Assembly: GCF_900176475.1 (NCBI RefSeq)
Contig: NZ_FWXX01000005.1
Coordinates: 186,001-250,000 of the forward strand
DNA: 64,000 bases
Reading direction: 5' to 3'
Source of the DNA: Tropicibacter naphthalenivorans
Lineage (GTDB): Bacteria; Pseudomonadota; Alphaproteobacteria; Rhodobacterales; Rhodobacteraceae
The notes under the pieces were generated by a model. It was not told the origin of the DNA. It did no database searches and saw only the letters and a program-made list of their open reading frames with translations. Made by a program: the position numbers and the translations under genes. Shown here piece after piece: positions 48,455 through 56,512 of the stretch (position 1 is its first letter; each line of letters starts with the position of its first letter).

Positions 48455-49639
48455 TTACCGCCCCAAAAGACGCATCCCGCGATCAATCCCTTCAAGCGTC
48501 ATGGGGACCATGCGGTCGTCAAAAATCTCGCGGATCATCTGGATACTTTGCGTGTATTTCCAATGACTTTCGGGCACCGGATTGATCCACAGATGATCGC
48601 CCCACTGCGCGCGGGCCCGCGACAGCCAGACCTGTCCGGCCTCTTGATTCCAATGCTCATTTGCCCCACCGGCATAGGCGATTTCATAGGGCGACATAGA
48701 GGCGTCCCCGACAAAAATACATTTGTAATCAGGCCCGTAGGTGTTGAGGACCTCCCACGTCGGGGTCTGTGCATCCCAGCGCCGCCGATTGTCGCGCCAG
48801 ACGCCTTCGTAAAGGCAGTTATGAAAATAGTAATGCTCAAGATGTTTGAATTCGGCGCGGGCTGCGGAAAACAGCTCTTCGACAATCTTGATATAAGGAT
48901 CCATCGAGCCGCCAATATCGAAAAACAACAACACTTTCACAGCGTTGCGCCGTTCGGGGCGGGTTTGCACGTCAAGATACCCATGCTCGGCGGTGGCGCG
49001 GATCGTGCCATCCAGATCGAGTTCTTCGTGCGCGCCGTCGCGGGCCCAGCGGCGCAGGCGTTTGAGCGCGACCTTGATGTTGCGCGTGCCGAGCTCGATG
49101 TTGTCATCGAGGTTCTTGAACTCGCGCTTGTCCCAAACCTTGACGGCGCGCTTATGGCGCGACTCTTTTTGGCCGATGCGCACGCCCTCGGGGTTGTAGC
49201 CGTAGGCGCCAAACGGCGAGGTGCCGCCTGTGCCGACCCATTTGTTGCCCCCTTGATGGCGGCCCTTTTGCTCTTCGAGACGTTTTTTCAGCGTCTCCAT
49301 CAGCTTTTCAAAGCCTCCGAGCGCCTTGATCTGGGCCTTTTCTTCGTCGCTCAGATGCTTTTCCGTCATCTTGCGCAGCCACTCTTCGGGCAGATCGACG
49401 GCGTCAAGGACCTGCTCGGGCGTGATTGCCTCTAGCCCTTGGAAAGACTGGGAAAACGCGCGGTCAAAGCGATCAAGATGGCGCTCATCCTTTACCATGG
49501 CGGCGCGCGCCAAGTAGTAAAAGGCATCCACATCATAGGTGGCCAGACCCACGGTCAGCCCTTCGAGAAAGGACAGGTATTCGCGCAAAGAGACCGGCAC
49601 GCCATTGCTGCGCAGGGTTTCGAAGAATGGAACAAACAT
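48455..49639 (-). CDS. VWA domain-containing protein, CoxE-like
   Basis: A protein of 394 aa. The N-terminal helical part (FVPFFETLRSNGVPVSLREYLSFLEGL) and the VWA domain with a metal-site variant DIGGSMDPYIKIVEELF near residue 240 match the CoxE family. In carbon monoxide dehydrogenase systems CoxE works with the MoxR ATPase CoxD to mature the active site. The candidate partner ATPase is at 54780-55619, unusually 5 kb away. No cox structural genes are in the window. Confidence 0.87.
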   Translation of the reverse strand: MFVPFFETLRSNGVPVSLREYLSFLEGLTVGLATYDVDAFYYLARAAMVKDERHLDRFDRAFSQSFQGLEAITPEQVLDAVDLPEEWLRKMTEKHLSDEEKAQIKALGGFEKLMETLKKRLEEQKGRHQGGNKWVGTGGTSPFGAYGYNPEGVRIGQKESRHKRAVKVWDKREFKNLDDNIELGTRNIKVALKRLRRWARDGAHEELDLDGTIRATAEHGYLDVQTRPERRNAVKVLLFFDIGGSMDPYIKIVEELFSAARAEFKHLEHYYFHNCLYEGVWRDNRRRWDAQTPTWEVLNTYGPDYKCIFVGDASMSPYEIAYAGGANEHWNQEAGQVWLSRARAQWGDHLWINPVPESHWKYTQSIQMIREIFDDRMVPMTLEGIDRGMRLLGR

Positions 49640-49858
49640 GCGCCTGTTGTAGGGGGCGGGCGCAAAGGGCGCAACACCAACAGGCGCGGGTCCGAAAGGC
49701 TAAGCCGCTACCCATTTCGTATAGGGGAGCGGCCAAATTTACTTTTTGTTTACCGGGATTTTCGATCCTGAACCCGTCGTAGACAGGGAAGGGAGGATCA
49801 AAAATGGAGGCGCAAGATCATTGAGGGGGCGGATCGCTGGGGCTGGTTTCGGCCAGCC

Positions 49859-50023
49859 TCAGAGGTTCTTTTCCAAGATGACGGTCGCGATCATACCCAG
49901 CAGAGCGAAAGCGATCATATAGATCGTGGCATATTGCAGAATGTCCAGCTTATTGCCTTTGCGGCGGCGGGCAGTGGTGCCGCCAATGATGGCGCCAAGG
50001 AGGGCTGCAAAGATGACGATCAT
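49859..50023 (-). CDS. small membrane protein
   Basis: A protein of 54 aa from the ATG at 50023, with GGAG five bases upstream. It has two membrane helices (about 2-17 and 32-50) separated by TTARRRKGNKLD. It overlaps the DUF2927 gene by 4 bp and would be translated with it. Function is unknown. A longer reading to 50092 was rejected since it runs into that gene. Confidence 0.72.
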   Translation of the reverse strand: MIVIFAALLGAIIGGTTARRRKGNKLDILQYATIYMIAFALLGMIATVILEKNL

Positions 50024-51414
50024 AGGGCTCCGCTTCTCCGTCTTGCGGGGTTGAGAGAGCCGATTTCGCGCAGTTTCGCACGCACGGCCCATTCCGAGCC
50101 GAACCCGTACCGCGCCCAGCCAAGGCTGTCCAGTCGGACTTTGCGGCCTTCGGTGACGCGGCCTGCCAATTCCAGCGCCTCGGCGCTCAGCATCATGAGC
50201 GTGGCGAGCAGGGCGGCGTTCTCATGGCGCGCTGCGGTGTCCAGATGCGGGGTCAGCAGGTACAGCGCATCGTTGGCGCGGCCGGCAGAGATGGCGTAGG
50301 CGGCCAGCTGAGAGGCGACATAGGCGCGGTGCAACGCGGTGTCAGGGGATTGGCCAAAGTACCGTTGTGCAAGGACAAAATGGTCCTGGGCGCCCTGGGG
50401 ATCGGTGGCTTGCAGCAGGCGGCCCATGGCGTAGTGCGAAAACGCCCGGCGGTGATCGTTCCAGCCCATGGCCGTGGCAACCTTGAGCGCTTCGGTCGCA
50501 GAGGCGCGGCGCTGCGCCGGGTTCGCGCCCGGTCCAAGCGCGGTTTGCACGGCGTCGATCCAGATGCGCGGGGTCTTGGACAGGCGTTTGGGCGAGGCGG
50601 ACGCTCCACGCGGATTGATGCGGGCGAAAATTTCCGGCAGGCGATCAGCGACCTGATTGCGGGTCATGCCGGTGCGCAGCGCCGGGTCGTAGTAGGCGCG
50701 CAGGATCGTCATGTCGTAGCCGGTCAGCACGGTGTGCACGTTATCGTCGTTAAAGACGCTGTCGGGCAGGCGGTACAGATCGTTCAGCGGGCCGATGGCC
50801 TGGGCCAACTCTTCGTGCAGGCAGTCGCGCACCTCTTGGGGCGAGGCATCGTTCGGCAGGAAAATCGCCAGTTTGTCGCGCTTTTTCAGTTGCGACCACG
50901 ACACTTTGCGGGTGCGGCGGTTGGCCTTGTATTCCTTGAGCGAGGTGACATTTGGCACCACGAAACAGGCCGCCGTGGGCAGAGCCGAACGGATTTCCGA
51001 CCGGGTGACCGCCTGAACGGTGATATTCGCGGATGCCGTGTTGGTCAGCTTGATGGGAATGCCGGCCTCGGTGCGCAAGCGGTGCAGCAGGCGGTTCAGA
51101 TCCGGGCCCAGGGACGCGGGCGGCGCGCCCGTCACGCGGACCGAAATCGGGCCATCAAAGCGGGTAAAGGTCGACAGGCTGCGCCCGGATTCCAGCGTAA
51201 ACGCCAGATCGAGGAAGTCGCGTGCCATGTCGGAATTCGAGGCCACGGGCTGCGCCGGGCGCGGCACCGAAAAGCTTTTCATCGGGGGCATCCCAGAGGG
51301 CGCTTCGATCGCGTCAGAGGCGGCGCGCGTTGCGGCGGTGTCGCTGGGGGCAACCGGCATACAGGCGCCGAGGAACAGGTACAGCGGCAAAAGTAACTGG
51401 CGAGTTCTGCGCAT
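50020..51414 (-). CDS. DUF2927 lipoprotein
   Basis: A protein of 464 aa. The lipoprotein signal ends LFLGAC with Cys18. The central domain, with SLSTFTRFDGPISVRV near residue 80 and DCLHEELAQAIGPLNDLYRLPDSVFND near residue 200, matches DUF2927, which has a zinc-protease-like HEE segment. The C-terminal 180 residues form TPR-like helices. It is likely on the periplasmic face of a membrane. It shares one base with the GNAT gene upstream and overlaps the small membrane gene downstream. Confidence 0.84.
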   Translation of the reverse strand: MRRTRQLLLPLYLFLGACMPVAPSDTAATRAASDAIEAPSGMPPMKSFSVPRPAQPVASNSDMARDFLDLAFTLESGRSLSTFTRFDGPISVRVTGAPPASLGPDLNRLLHRLRTEAGIPIKLTNTASANITVQAVTRSEIRSALPTAACFVVPNVTSLKEYKANRRTRKVSWSQLKKRDKLAIFLPNDASPQEVRDCLHEELAQAIGPLNDLYRLPDSVFNDDNVHTVLTGYDMTILRAYYDPALRTGMTRNQVADRLPEIFARINPRGASASPKRLSKTPRIWIDAVQTALGPGANPAQRRASATEALKVATAMGWNDHRRAFSHYAMGRLLQATDPQGAQDHFVLAQRYFGQSPDTALHRAYVASQLAAYAISAGRANDALYLLTPHLDTAARHENAALLATLMMLSAEALELAGRVTEGRKVRLDSLGWARYGFGSEWAVRAKLREIGSLNPARRRSGAL

Positions 51415-51869
51415 TATGGCCTCTGATACTTGATGAAGGGGGTAACGACGCCGATCCGGTCATAGAGTTGGCGGGCGGTTTCGTTGAACTCCTGAGTCAT
51501 CCAGTAGACAGTTGGTGCGCCATGTTGGTCGGCGGCGGCATAGACGCCTTCGATCAATGCGCGCCCCACGCCTTTGCCGCGCACGTCGGGCAAGGCGTAA
51601 AGGTCTTGGAGATAGCAGACCTCTTCGATTTTCCACGCGTGGCGGTGAAAGAGGTAGTGCGTGAGCCCCACGACACGGCCATCGATCTCGGCGACCAACG
51701 CGTTGAAATCGCGCGGATCATCGCCAAGAAGGCGCGCAAATGTCGAAGCGTAGACCGCGTCGGTTGCCGTACTCTCGTAAAAGGCCAGGTAGCCTTTCCA
51801 GAGCTCACGCCACACGGGTTCGTCTTCGGCACGCAAGGCGCGCACGATAAGGGCCGTCGCTTGGGACAC
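51414..51869 (-). CDS. GNAT family N-acetyltransferase
   Basis: A protein of 151 aa with the GNAT acetyl-CoA loop (YALPDVRGKGVGRALIEGVY near residue 90), preceded by the beta strand VCYLQDLYA. The family acetylates amines, small molecules or proteins; the substrate is not evident. It is the first gene of a leftward three-gene operon with the DUF2927 lipoprotein and a small membrane protein. Confidence 0.9.
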   Translation of the reverse strand: MSQATALIVRALRAEDEPVWRELWKGYLAFYESTATDAVYASTFARLLGDDPRDFNALVAEIDGRVVGLTHYLFHRHAWKIEEVCYLQDLYALPDVRGKGVGRALIEGVYAAADQHGAPTVYWMTQEFNETARQLYDRIGVVTPFIKYQRP

Positions 51870-52197
51870 GTTTTAAAGCCTGCCTGCTCGATTGTTTAAC
51901 TCAGATGCCCTGCAGCATCCGGTGTTTTTCTGTCCTCTGTTTGGACACTATAGGGCATAAGTGAGGTTTCTGGACAGAGCGTTAATCTACGCATTTGAAT
52001 TTTTTCCCACACACGGGATGCGTGCGGATGGATTGTTTGAATTCAATGGGTTAGGTCGTGCAATGCTGCAACAATTTAGTCAAATTGGCAGTATTAATTG
52101 TATCTTAACGTCGGTTAACAGTGGCGGCATTGGGGCAGATTGTTGCCTGACGCTAGGGCAGGTTTGGCGGTTTTCGGGGCGAGGTGCCAGATGACGT

Positions 52198-52499
52198 TTA
52201 TGCCAGCCAAACCAGTGAAAACAGCGACAAGGTTGAGGGCCGGACGATCATCGGCGCGATTTGATCGGTGCGCACGCCGCGCAGCAGCTCCAGCGTAAAG
52301 CCATGGCGCCGGACGGGGCTGCCGCACCCAGCACGATCAGCGTTTGCGCGGGAAATGCCAGCAATTTGAGGGCCGATATGGTGGCGATGGTCAGCTCTGG
52401 CCTTGCCGGTGGGGCCAAGCAAAAAGCCAAGGTCAGCACGGAGAACACGCGAAGAATGTCGTAGGTGAGGACCAGGAGCAGTGGATCGCCGCAATCGTT
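52198..52499 (-). pseudogene. possible decayed membrane-protein gene
   Basis: On the minus strand, the sequence from 52499 reads PLLLVLTYDILRVFSVL and then a long hydrophobic segment through LKLLAFPAQTLIVLGAA. A second frame then continues FTLELLRGVRTDQIAPM and ends SLFSLVWLA with a stop at 52198. Both look like membrane helices, as if a frameshift near 52300 split one gene. No start codon or ribosome site fits. It may instead be chance hydrophobic coding. Confidence 0.3.
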
Positions 52500-52923
52500 A
52501 ACGAGTTCAGAGCATCGGCTTGGCGGAATTGGGAAGGGGGGAGGGCTGCTTTTCAGGCGCCCCGGCCGCCCCTTTGGGGCAGCGGCCCGCCCGCCAAGCC
52601 ACGCCCTCAACTCTGTTTTGAGTTGTGTTTTGCATCTTGGTTGGAGGTCTCGGTCTGGCGCGGAGGACGGGAAGGGCGCAGACCAAATCAGCCACACCTT
52701 TGCAGCAGATTTGGCTGGATCGTCACAAATTTGCTTCGAAGGTTTAGGGTGAACCGGCGGTATTTGCGCTAACGAGCGAAAGTGTTAACGGGTTACATCA
52801 CGGTTGCACATCTCATCACGCGGCGGACAGTTCGCGGCAAAACCCCTGCGCTTTCAAAGCACAACAGCCGTAGTCCGTGAGGCTGTCGATCTCTGATCCC
52901 CTAAAATTTATTGGGAATGATCG

Positions 52924-52942
52924 GTAAATGCTTAGTAAATGC
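52924..52942 (+). repeat. GTAAATGC direct repeat upstream of luxR
   Basis: GTAAATGC occurs at 52924-52931 and again at 52935-52942, 11 bp apart and thus on the same face of the helix. The pair lies about 95 bp before the luxR start and could bind a regulator. Confidence 0.35.
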
Positions 52943-53034
52943 CTCTTTGTGGTTGCCACGCGGGTCGTTCATACACAAACTTGTCATCAACCGCTCTGAC
53001 AGAATGTCGAGCTGATACCCTGAAAGAGGCGCCC

Positions 53035-53736
53035 GTGTCCGTCGTTGATCTGAGCAAGCTGGCCTATCCAGAGAACAACCTAAGGTCGTTTTTGGACTCG
53101 GTCTGTGAAACGCATGAATTGGACTATGCAGCCTACGCCGGGATGAACCCGATCGCGCAAAGCGTACATGGCGTTGTTAACTACCCTGACGCGTGGCAGA
53201 CGCGCTACGTCGAGCAAGGTTTTCAGACCCGCGACCCGGTTTTGACCACCGCTGCGCGCAGCATTGCGCCGGTGGATTGGCAGAGGATGCGCGGCGACGA
53301 GGCGTTCAAAACCGTGTTCCGTGAGGCGCATGATTTCGGGATCGCCGAGCAGGGGCTGACCATTCCGGTCCGCGGACCGTTCGGTGATGTGGGGCTGTTC
53401 AGCGTCACGCGCAACTGTTCGGATGACGAGTGGTCTAAACTGAAGTCTAAGATTCTTGGTGAATTGCAGAATGCGGCCGTTCATCTTCATGACCATGTTG
53501 TGCATTCGCACGAGCTGACGCGGGTCTTGTCGCACCCCTCGCTTTCGTCTCGCGAAGTCGAGATCCTGCAATGGATCGCGGCGGGCAAGACGCAGCAGGA
53601 CGTGGCCGACATCTTGAACATTTCGAACCGCACGGTCGAGGTGCACCTGCGCTCTGGGCGGTCCAAGCTGGGTGCGTTGACCACGTCGCAGGCGGTGGGG
53701 CGCGCCATTGGGCTGGGGTTGGTTTACCCTCTTTAA
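53035..53736 (+). CDS. luxR: LuxR family autoinducer-binding transcriptional regulator
   Basis: A protein of 233 aa from the GTG at 53035, which has GAGG seven bases upstream. The N-terminal domain keeps the residues that bind acyl-homoserine lactone in TraR/LuxR: Trp54, Tyr58, Asp67, Pro68 and Trp82. The C-terminal 65 residues are the LuxR helix-turn-helix (LSSREVEILQWIAAGKTQQDVADILNI). It is therefore a ligand-competent receptor and not a solo regulator. luxI follows after 107 bp carrying a tandem repeat. An upstream reading to 52939 was not used because the family begins near this start. Confidence 0.92.
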   Translation: MSVVDLSKLAYPENNLRSFLDSVCETHELDYAAYAGMNPIAQSVHGVVNYPDAWQTRYVEQGFQTRDPVLTTAARSIAPVDWQRMRGDEAFKTVFREAHDFGIAEQGLTIPVRGPFGDVGLFSVTRNCSDDEWSKLKSKILGELQNAAVHLHDHVVHSHELTRVLSHPSLSSREVEILQWIAAGKTQQDVADILNISNRTVEVHLRSGRSKLGALTTSQAVGRAIGLGLVYPL

Positions 53737-53752
53737 CAGCGCGTCAACGACT

Positions 53753-53783
53753 ACGGGTTTTCCCCATACGGGATTTCCCCAAT
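53753..53783 (+). promoter_or_regulatory. tandem repeat between luxR and luxI, candidate regulator site
   Basis: ACGGGTTTTCCCCAT (53753-53767) is followed directly by ACGGGATTTCCCCAAT (53768-53783). Each unit contains a short inverted repeat GGG-N4-CCC. The pair lies 61-91 bp before the luxI ATG, where a lux-box would be expected. It differs from the classical 20-bp lux-box, so binding by LuxR is a hypothesis. Confidence 0.45.
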
Positions 53784-53843
53784 AGCATCTTTGTTAATAA
53801 ATCATGATCATTCCTCCAACGACTGGGAAAACGGAGGTTTGGC

Positions 53844-54677
53844 ATGATTATTGTTGTCGATGGGGTAAACCGCGACCGCTACACGCGGCTTTTGGATGAA
53901 ATGTTTGCGCTGCGGGCGCGCGTCTTTGGCGGGCGCCTTGGCTGGGAAGTGGACGTGCGCGACGGTAAGGAGATCGACCAGTTCGATCATCTTGACCCGG
54001 CCTATGTGATTGGCGTCAACGATGCAGGGCGCGTGGTGTCCTGCGTGCGCGCCTTGCAGACGACGGGGCCGCATATGCTGTCGGATGTGTTCTCTTCGAT
54101 CTTGGCCGGTGAGCCGCCGCTGCGCAGCCCAACCATCTGGGAATCTACACGTTTTTGCGTTGATACCGAGGCGTTGGATCGCGGCAAATCGCGCAACTCG
54201 GTGGGCTATGCGACGTGTGAGCTGATGGCGGCCTCGCTGCAATATTGCAAGGATAGCGGGATCACGGACATCGTGACGGTCATTGATCCGGTGATGAACC
54301 GCGTGCTGAAACGCTCCGATTGCGCGCCCTATGACTACGTCGGTGAGACGGTGCCCATGGGCAAGGTTCCGGCCATGGCGGCGCTGCTGGATTGCACGGA
54401 CGAGCGTATCGAAAAGATCAAGGCGTTCGCCGGGATCGAAGGCGACATGTTCGTGGATGAGGCGACGGCGCAGGCTTTGGCCGATCCAGCGGACGCCCCG
54501 GCGCCGGCGCCCATCGAGGTTCCGCAACTGGTGAAAGAGCCGGTGGTGACGCAGTCGCAATTGGCGGAATACTGCATGGATCAGGTGCTGGATGCCCACA
54601 CCGCCGAAGAACTGGAGGCGGCGCAGCGTCTGGCCAGCGCCCTTGCCCAGGCGGGTATGATCCACGCGGGGCATTAA
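53844..54677 (+). CDS. luxI: acyl-homoserine-lactone synthase with C-terminal extension
   Basis: A protein of 277 aa, whereas LuxI proteins are usually about 190-230 aa. All conserved residues are present: Arg24, Phe28, Trp34, Glu43, Asp45, Asp48, Arg69, Phe83, Glu100 and Arg103. After about residue 210 come an acidic Ala/Pro linker and a helical end (QLAEYCMDQVLDAHTAEELEAAQRL). It makes acyl-homoserine lactone signals from SAM and acyl-ACP. GGAGG at 53834 precedes the ATG. A terminator follows. Confidence 0.94.
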   Translation: MIIVVDGVNRDRYTRLLDEMFALRARVFGGRLGWEVDVRDGKEIDQFDHLDPAYVIGVNDAGRVVSCVRALQTTGPHMLSDVFSSILAGEPPLRSPTIWESTRFCVDTEALDRGKSRNSVGYATCELMAASLQYCKDSGITDIVTVIDPVMNRVLKRSDCAPYDYVGETVPMGKVPAMAALLDCTDERIEKIKAFAGIEGDMFVDEATAQALADPADAPAPAPIEVPQLVKEPVVTQSQLAEYCMDQVLDAHTAEELEAAQRLASALAQAGMIHAGH

Positions 54678-54723
54678 CCAAGGTTCCCGCGCAAAGGGAC
54701 ACAGCAAAGGTTGAACCGGTGGT

Positions 54724-54753
54724 CGGCGGCGCGAGGGGATGCGCCGCCGTTTG
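54724..54753 (+). terminator. intrinsic terminator after luxI
   Basis: CGGCGGCGC (54724-54732) pairs with GCGCCGCCG (54741-54749), followed by TTT and, after a few bases, TTTT. Confidence 0.75.
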
Positions 54754-54779
54754 CCGTTTTAAGACCTGTTGCGAAACGA

Positions 54780-55619
54780 TTAACGCTCGCGCCGCGCCAT
54801 AAAGGCCAGCCGCTCGAACAGATGCACATCCTGTTCGTTTTTCAGCAAAGCGCCGTGCAGACGGGGCAGGGCGGTCTTGGCGTCGCGCTTGAGATCGTCG
54901 GCGGTCAGATCCTCGGCCAGCAGCAGCTTGAGCCAATCCAGCACCTCGGACGTCGACGGTTTTTTCTTCAGCCCCGGCTGTTCGCGCAGCTCAAAGAACT
55001 GGGTCAAAGCGGTGGTCAGCAGAGACTCCTTGATGCCGGGGTGATGCACCTCGACGATCTTGCGCAGCGTGTCCGGATCGGGAAACTTGATGTAGTGGAA
55101 AAAGCAGCGGCGCAGGAACGCGTCGGGCAGCTCTTTTTCATTGTTCGAGGTGATGATCACGATGGGGCGGGTGCGCGCCCGGAGCGTCTCGCCGGTCTCG
55201 TAGACGTGAAACTCCATCTTATCAAGCTCTTGCAGTAGGTCGTTGGGGAACTCGATGTCCGCTTTGTCGATCTCGTCGATCAGCAGGACGACCTTTTCGC
55301 CGGCGTCAAAGGCCTGCCACAGCTTGCCCTTGCGGATGTAATTGGCCACGTCGTTGACCCGCTCATCGCCCAGTTGGCTGTCGCGCAGGCGGCTGACCGC
55401 GTCGTATTCGTACAGCCCCTGCTGCGCTTTGGTGGTGGATTTGATGTTCCATTCGATCATCGGCAGCCCAAGGCCCTTGGCCACCTGCCGCGCCAGTTCG
55501 GTCTTGCCCGTGCCCGGCTCGCCCTTGACCAGCAGCGGACGCTCCAGCGCCACGGCGGCGTTCACGGCCATGGTCAAATCGTCGGTTGCGACGTAATCGT
55601 CAGTCCCGTCAAAGCGCAT
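54780..55619 (-). CDS. MoxR family AAA ATPase, CoxD-like
   Basis: A protein of 279 aa from the ATG at 55619. Walker A is LLVKGEPGTGKTELARQ near residue 30, Walker B VVLLIDEIDKADIEF near residue 110, sensor 1 IVIITSNNEKELPDAFLRRC near residue 153. The family works as a chaperone together with VWA proteins. Sequence and company (CoxE-type protein at 48455, CoxF-type protein at 57777) suggest maturation of a molybdenum hydroxylase. Confidence 0.92.
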   Translation of the reverse strand: MRFDGTDDYVATDDLTMAVNAAVALERPLLVKGEPGTGKTELARQVAKGLGLPMIEWNIKSTTKAQQGLYEYDAVSRLRDSQLGDERVNDVANYIRKGKLWQAFDAGEKVVLLIDEIDKADIEFPNDLLQELDKMEFHVYETGETLRARTRPIVIITSNNEKELPDAFLRRCFFHYIKFPDPDTLRKIVEVHHPGIKESLLTTALTQFFELREQPGLKKKPSTSEVLDWLKLLLAEDLTADDLKRDAKTALPRLHGALLKNEQDVHLFERLAFMARRER

Positions 55620-55976
55620 TTTCGTCTCCTTCGTCGTTGGCAAAGGGGTAAAGAGCCGCGCGGCGCAATGCAAGCGCACCGCAAGGGCTGGACAACGGCG
55701 AATCGTGGTATAAATTTGATCAAGTCGTCGCGACTGCGCTTTAGAAAGAGCGCCTCTTCGAGGTTAAGTTATACACCTATAAGGGGTTTTCGGTCGCGGT
55801 ATTGTTCACGTCCAGCTTGTTTGCGGGGCGCTCGGGACAGGTTGTGCCGCGCGCGCGATCAGTGACCGCAGATTGTGCCGCGTTACCGCTAAAACTGGTG
55901 GTTTGCCTCGTGACAAGCCCTCTACCTTCGGTTAAGTGCAGCGCCTAGGGGTGCCTGATATCTAAGGAATTTTGAC
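55620..55976. other. divergent promoter region between the MoxR gene and dksA
   Basis: This 357-bp stretch has no supported gene. It should carry both the leftward promoter of the MoxR gene and the rightward one of dksA. AGTCG/CGACT (55723-55727 with 55731-55735) is a short inverted repeat next to an AT-rich TATAAATTTG stretch. AAGGA precedes the dksA start. Confidence 0.5.
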
Positions 55977-56432
55977 ATGGCGGATATTGGCAAGGAAGAG
56001 GGAGCGGAAATGAAACAAGAAAGCTTTTTGCCCGACGACTATCGCCCGGCCGAAGATGAACCTTTTATGAATGACCGGCAGCTGGAGTATTTCCGGCGCA
56101 AGCTTCTGGACTGGAAGGCCGAGTTGCTTGCGGACAGCCGCGACACCATTGAAACGCTGCAAGAGGGCACCCGGAACATTCCCGACGTGACCGACCGCGC
56201 CAGCGAAGAAACCGACCGCGCGTTGGAGCTGCGCACCCGCGATCGTCAGCGCAAGCTGGTGAACAAGATCGACGCCGCGCTGCGCCGCATCGACGAGGGT
56301 GAATACGGCTACTGCGAAAAGACTGGCGAGCCGATTTCGCTCAAGCGTCTGGATGCGCGTCCCATCGCGACCATGACCCTTGAGGCGCAGGAACGCCACG
56401 AGCGCCGTGAAAAGGTCCACCGCGACGATTAA
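55977..56432 (+). CDS. dksA: RNA polymerase-binding protein DksA, zinc-ligand-poor form
   Basis: A protein of 151 aa with the acidic-tipped coiled coil (DVTDRASEETDRALELRTRDRQRKL near residue 73) and the C-terminal finger region EYGYCEKTGEPISLKRLDARPIATM. Only the first of the four zinc cysteines remains; the others are Thr, Thr and Ala. A DksA with this trait is known from Rhodobacter sphaeroides. It modulates transcription of ribosomal and biosynthetic genes with ppGpp. ATG 56010 (MKQESFLPDD) is an alternative start. Confidence 0.93.
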   Translation: MADIGKEEGAEMKQESFLPDDYRPAEDEPFMNDRQLEYFRRKLLDWKAELLADSRDTIETLQEGTRNIPDVTDRASEETDRALELRTRDRQRKLVNKIDAALRRIDEGEYGYCEKTGEPISLKRLDARPIATMTLEAQERHERREKVHRDD

Positions 56433-56465
56433 CCCTTGCTTAGGGTTGGTTAAGACCAAGATCGG

Positions 56466-56492
56466 ACGCCGGGGCGGTTGCCTCGGCGTTTT
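56466..56492 (+). terminator. intrinsic terminator after dksA
   Basis: ACGCCGGGG (56466-56474) pairs with CCTCGGCGT (56481-56489) with one G-T pair, then TTTT. It ends 21 bp before the next ATG. Confidence 0.75.
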
Positions 56493-56512
56493 CTTTTGTC
56501 CATAGGGGCGGC

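Larger units (their letters stand above)
51870..53034. other. 1.2-kb gene-poor region upstream of luxR
   Basis: No intact gene is supported here. The left part (to about 52130) is AT-rich and carries the GNAT promoter. On the minus strand from about 52500 to 52198 two frames read like parts of one membrane protein. Two hairpins occur: an imperfect GC-rich one near 52565-52586, and CAACTC/GAGTTG at 52608-52625 followed by TGTTTT. Near the right end is a GTAAATGC direct repeat. A stretch of this length without genes is exceptional in this compact window. Confidence 0.6.

Noticed and set aside
51961-52194. A 77-codon frame in the gap before luxR
   Set aside because: It has a weak start, no ribosome site, AT-rich irregular codon use and no domain.
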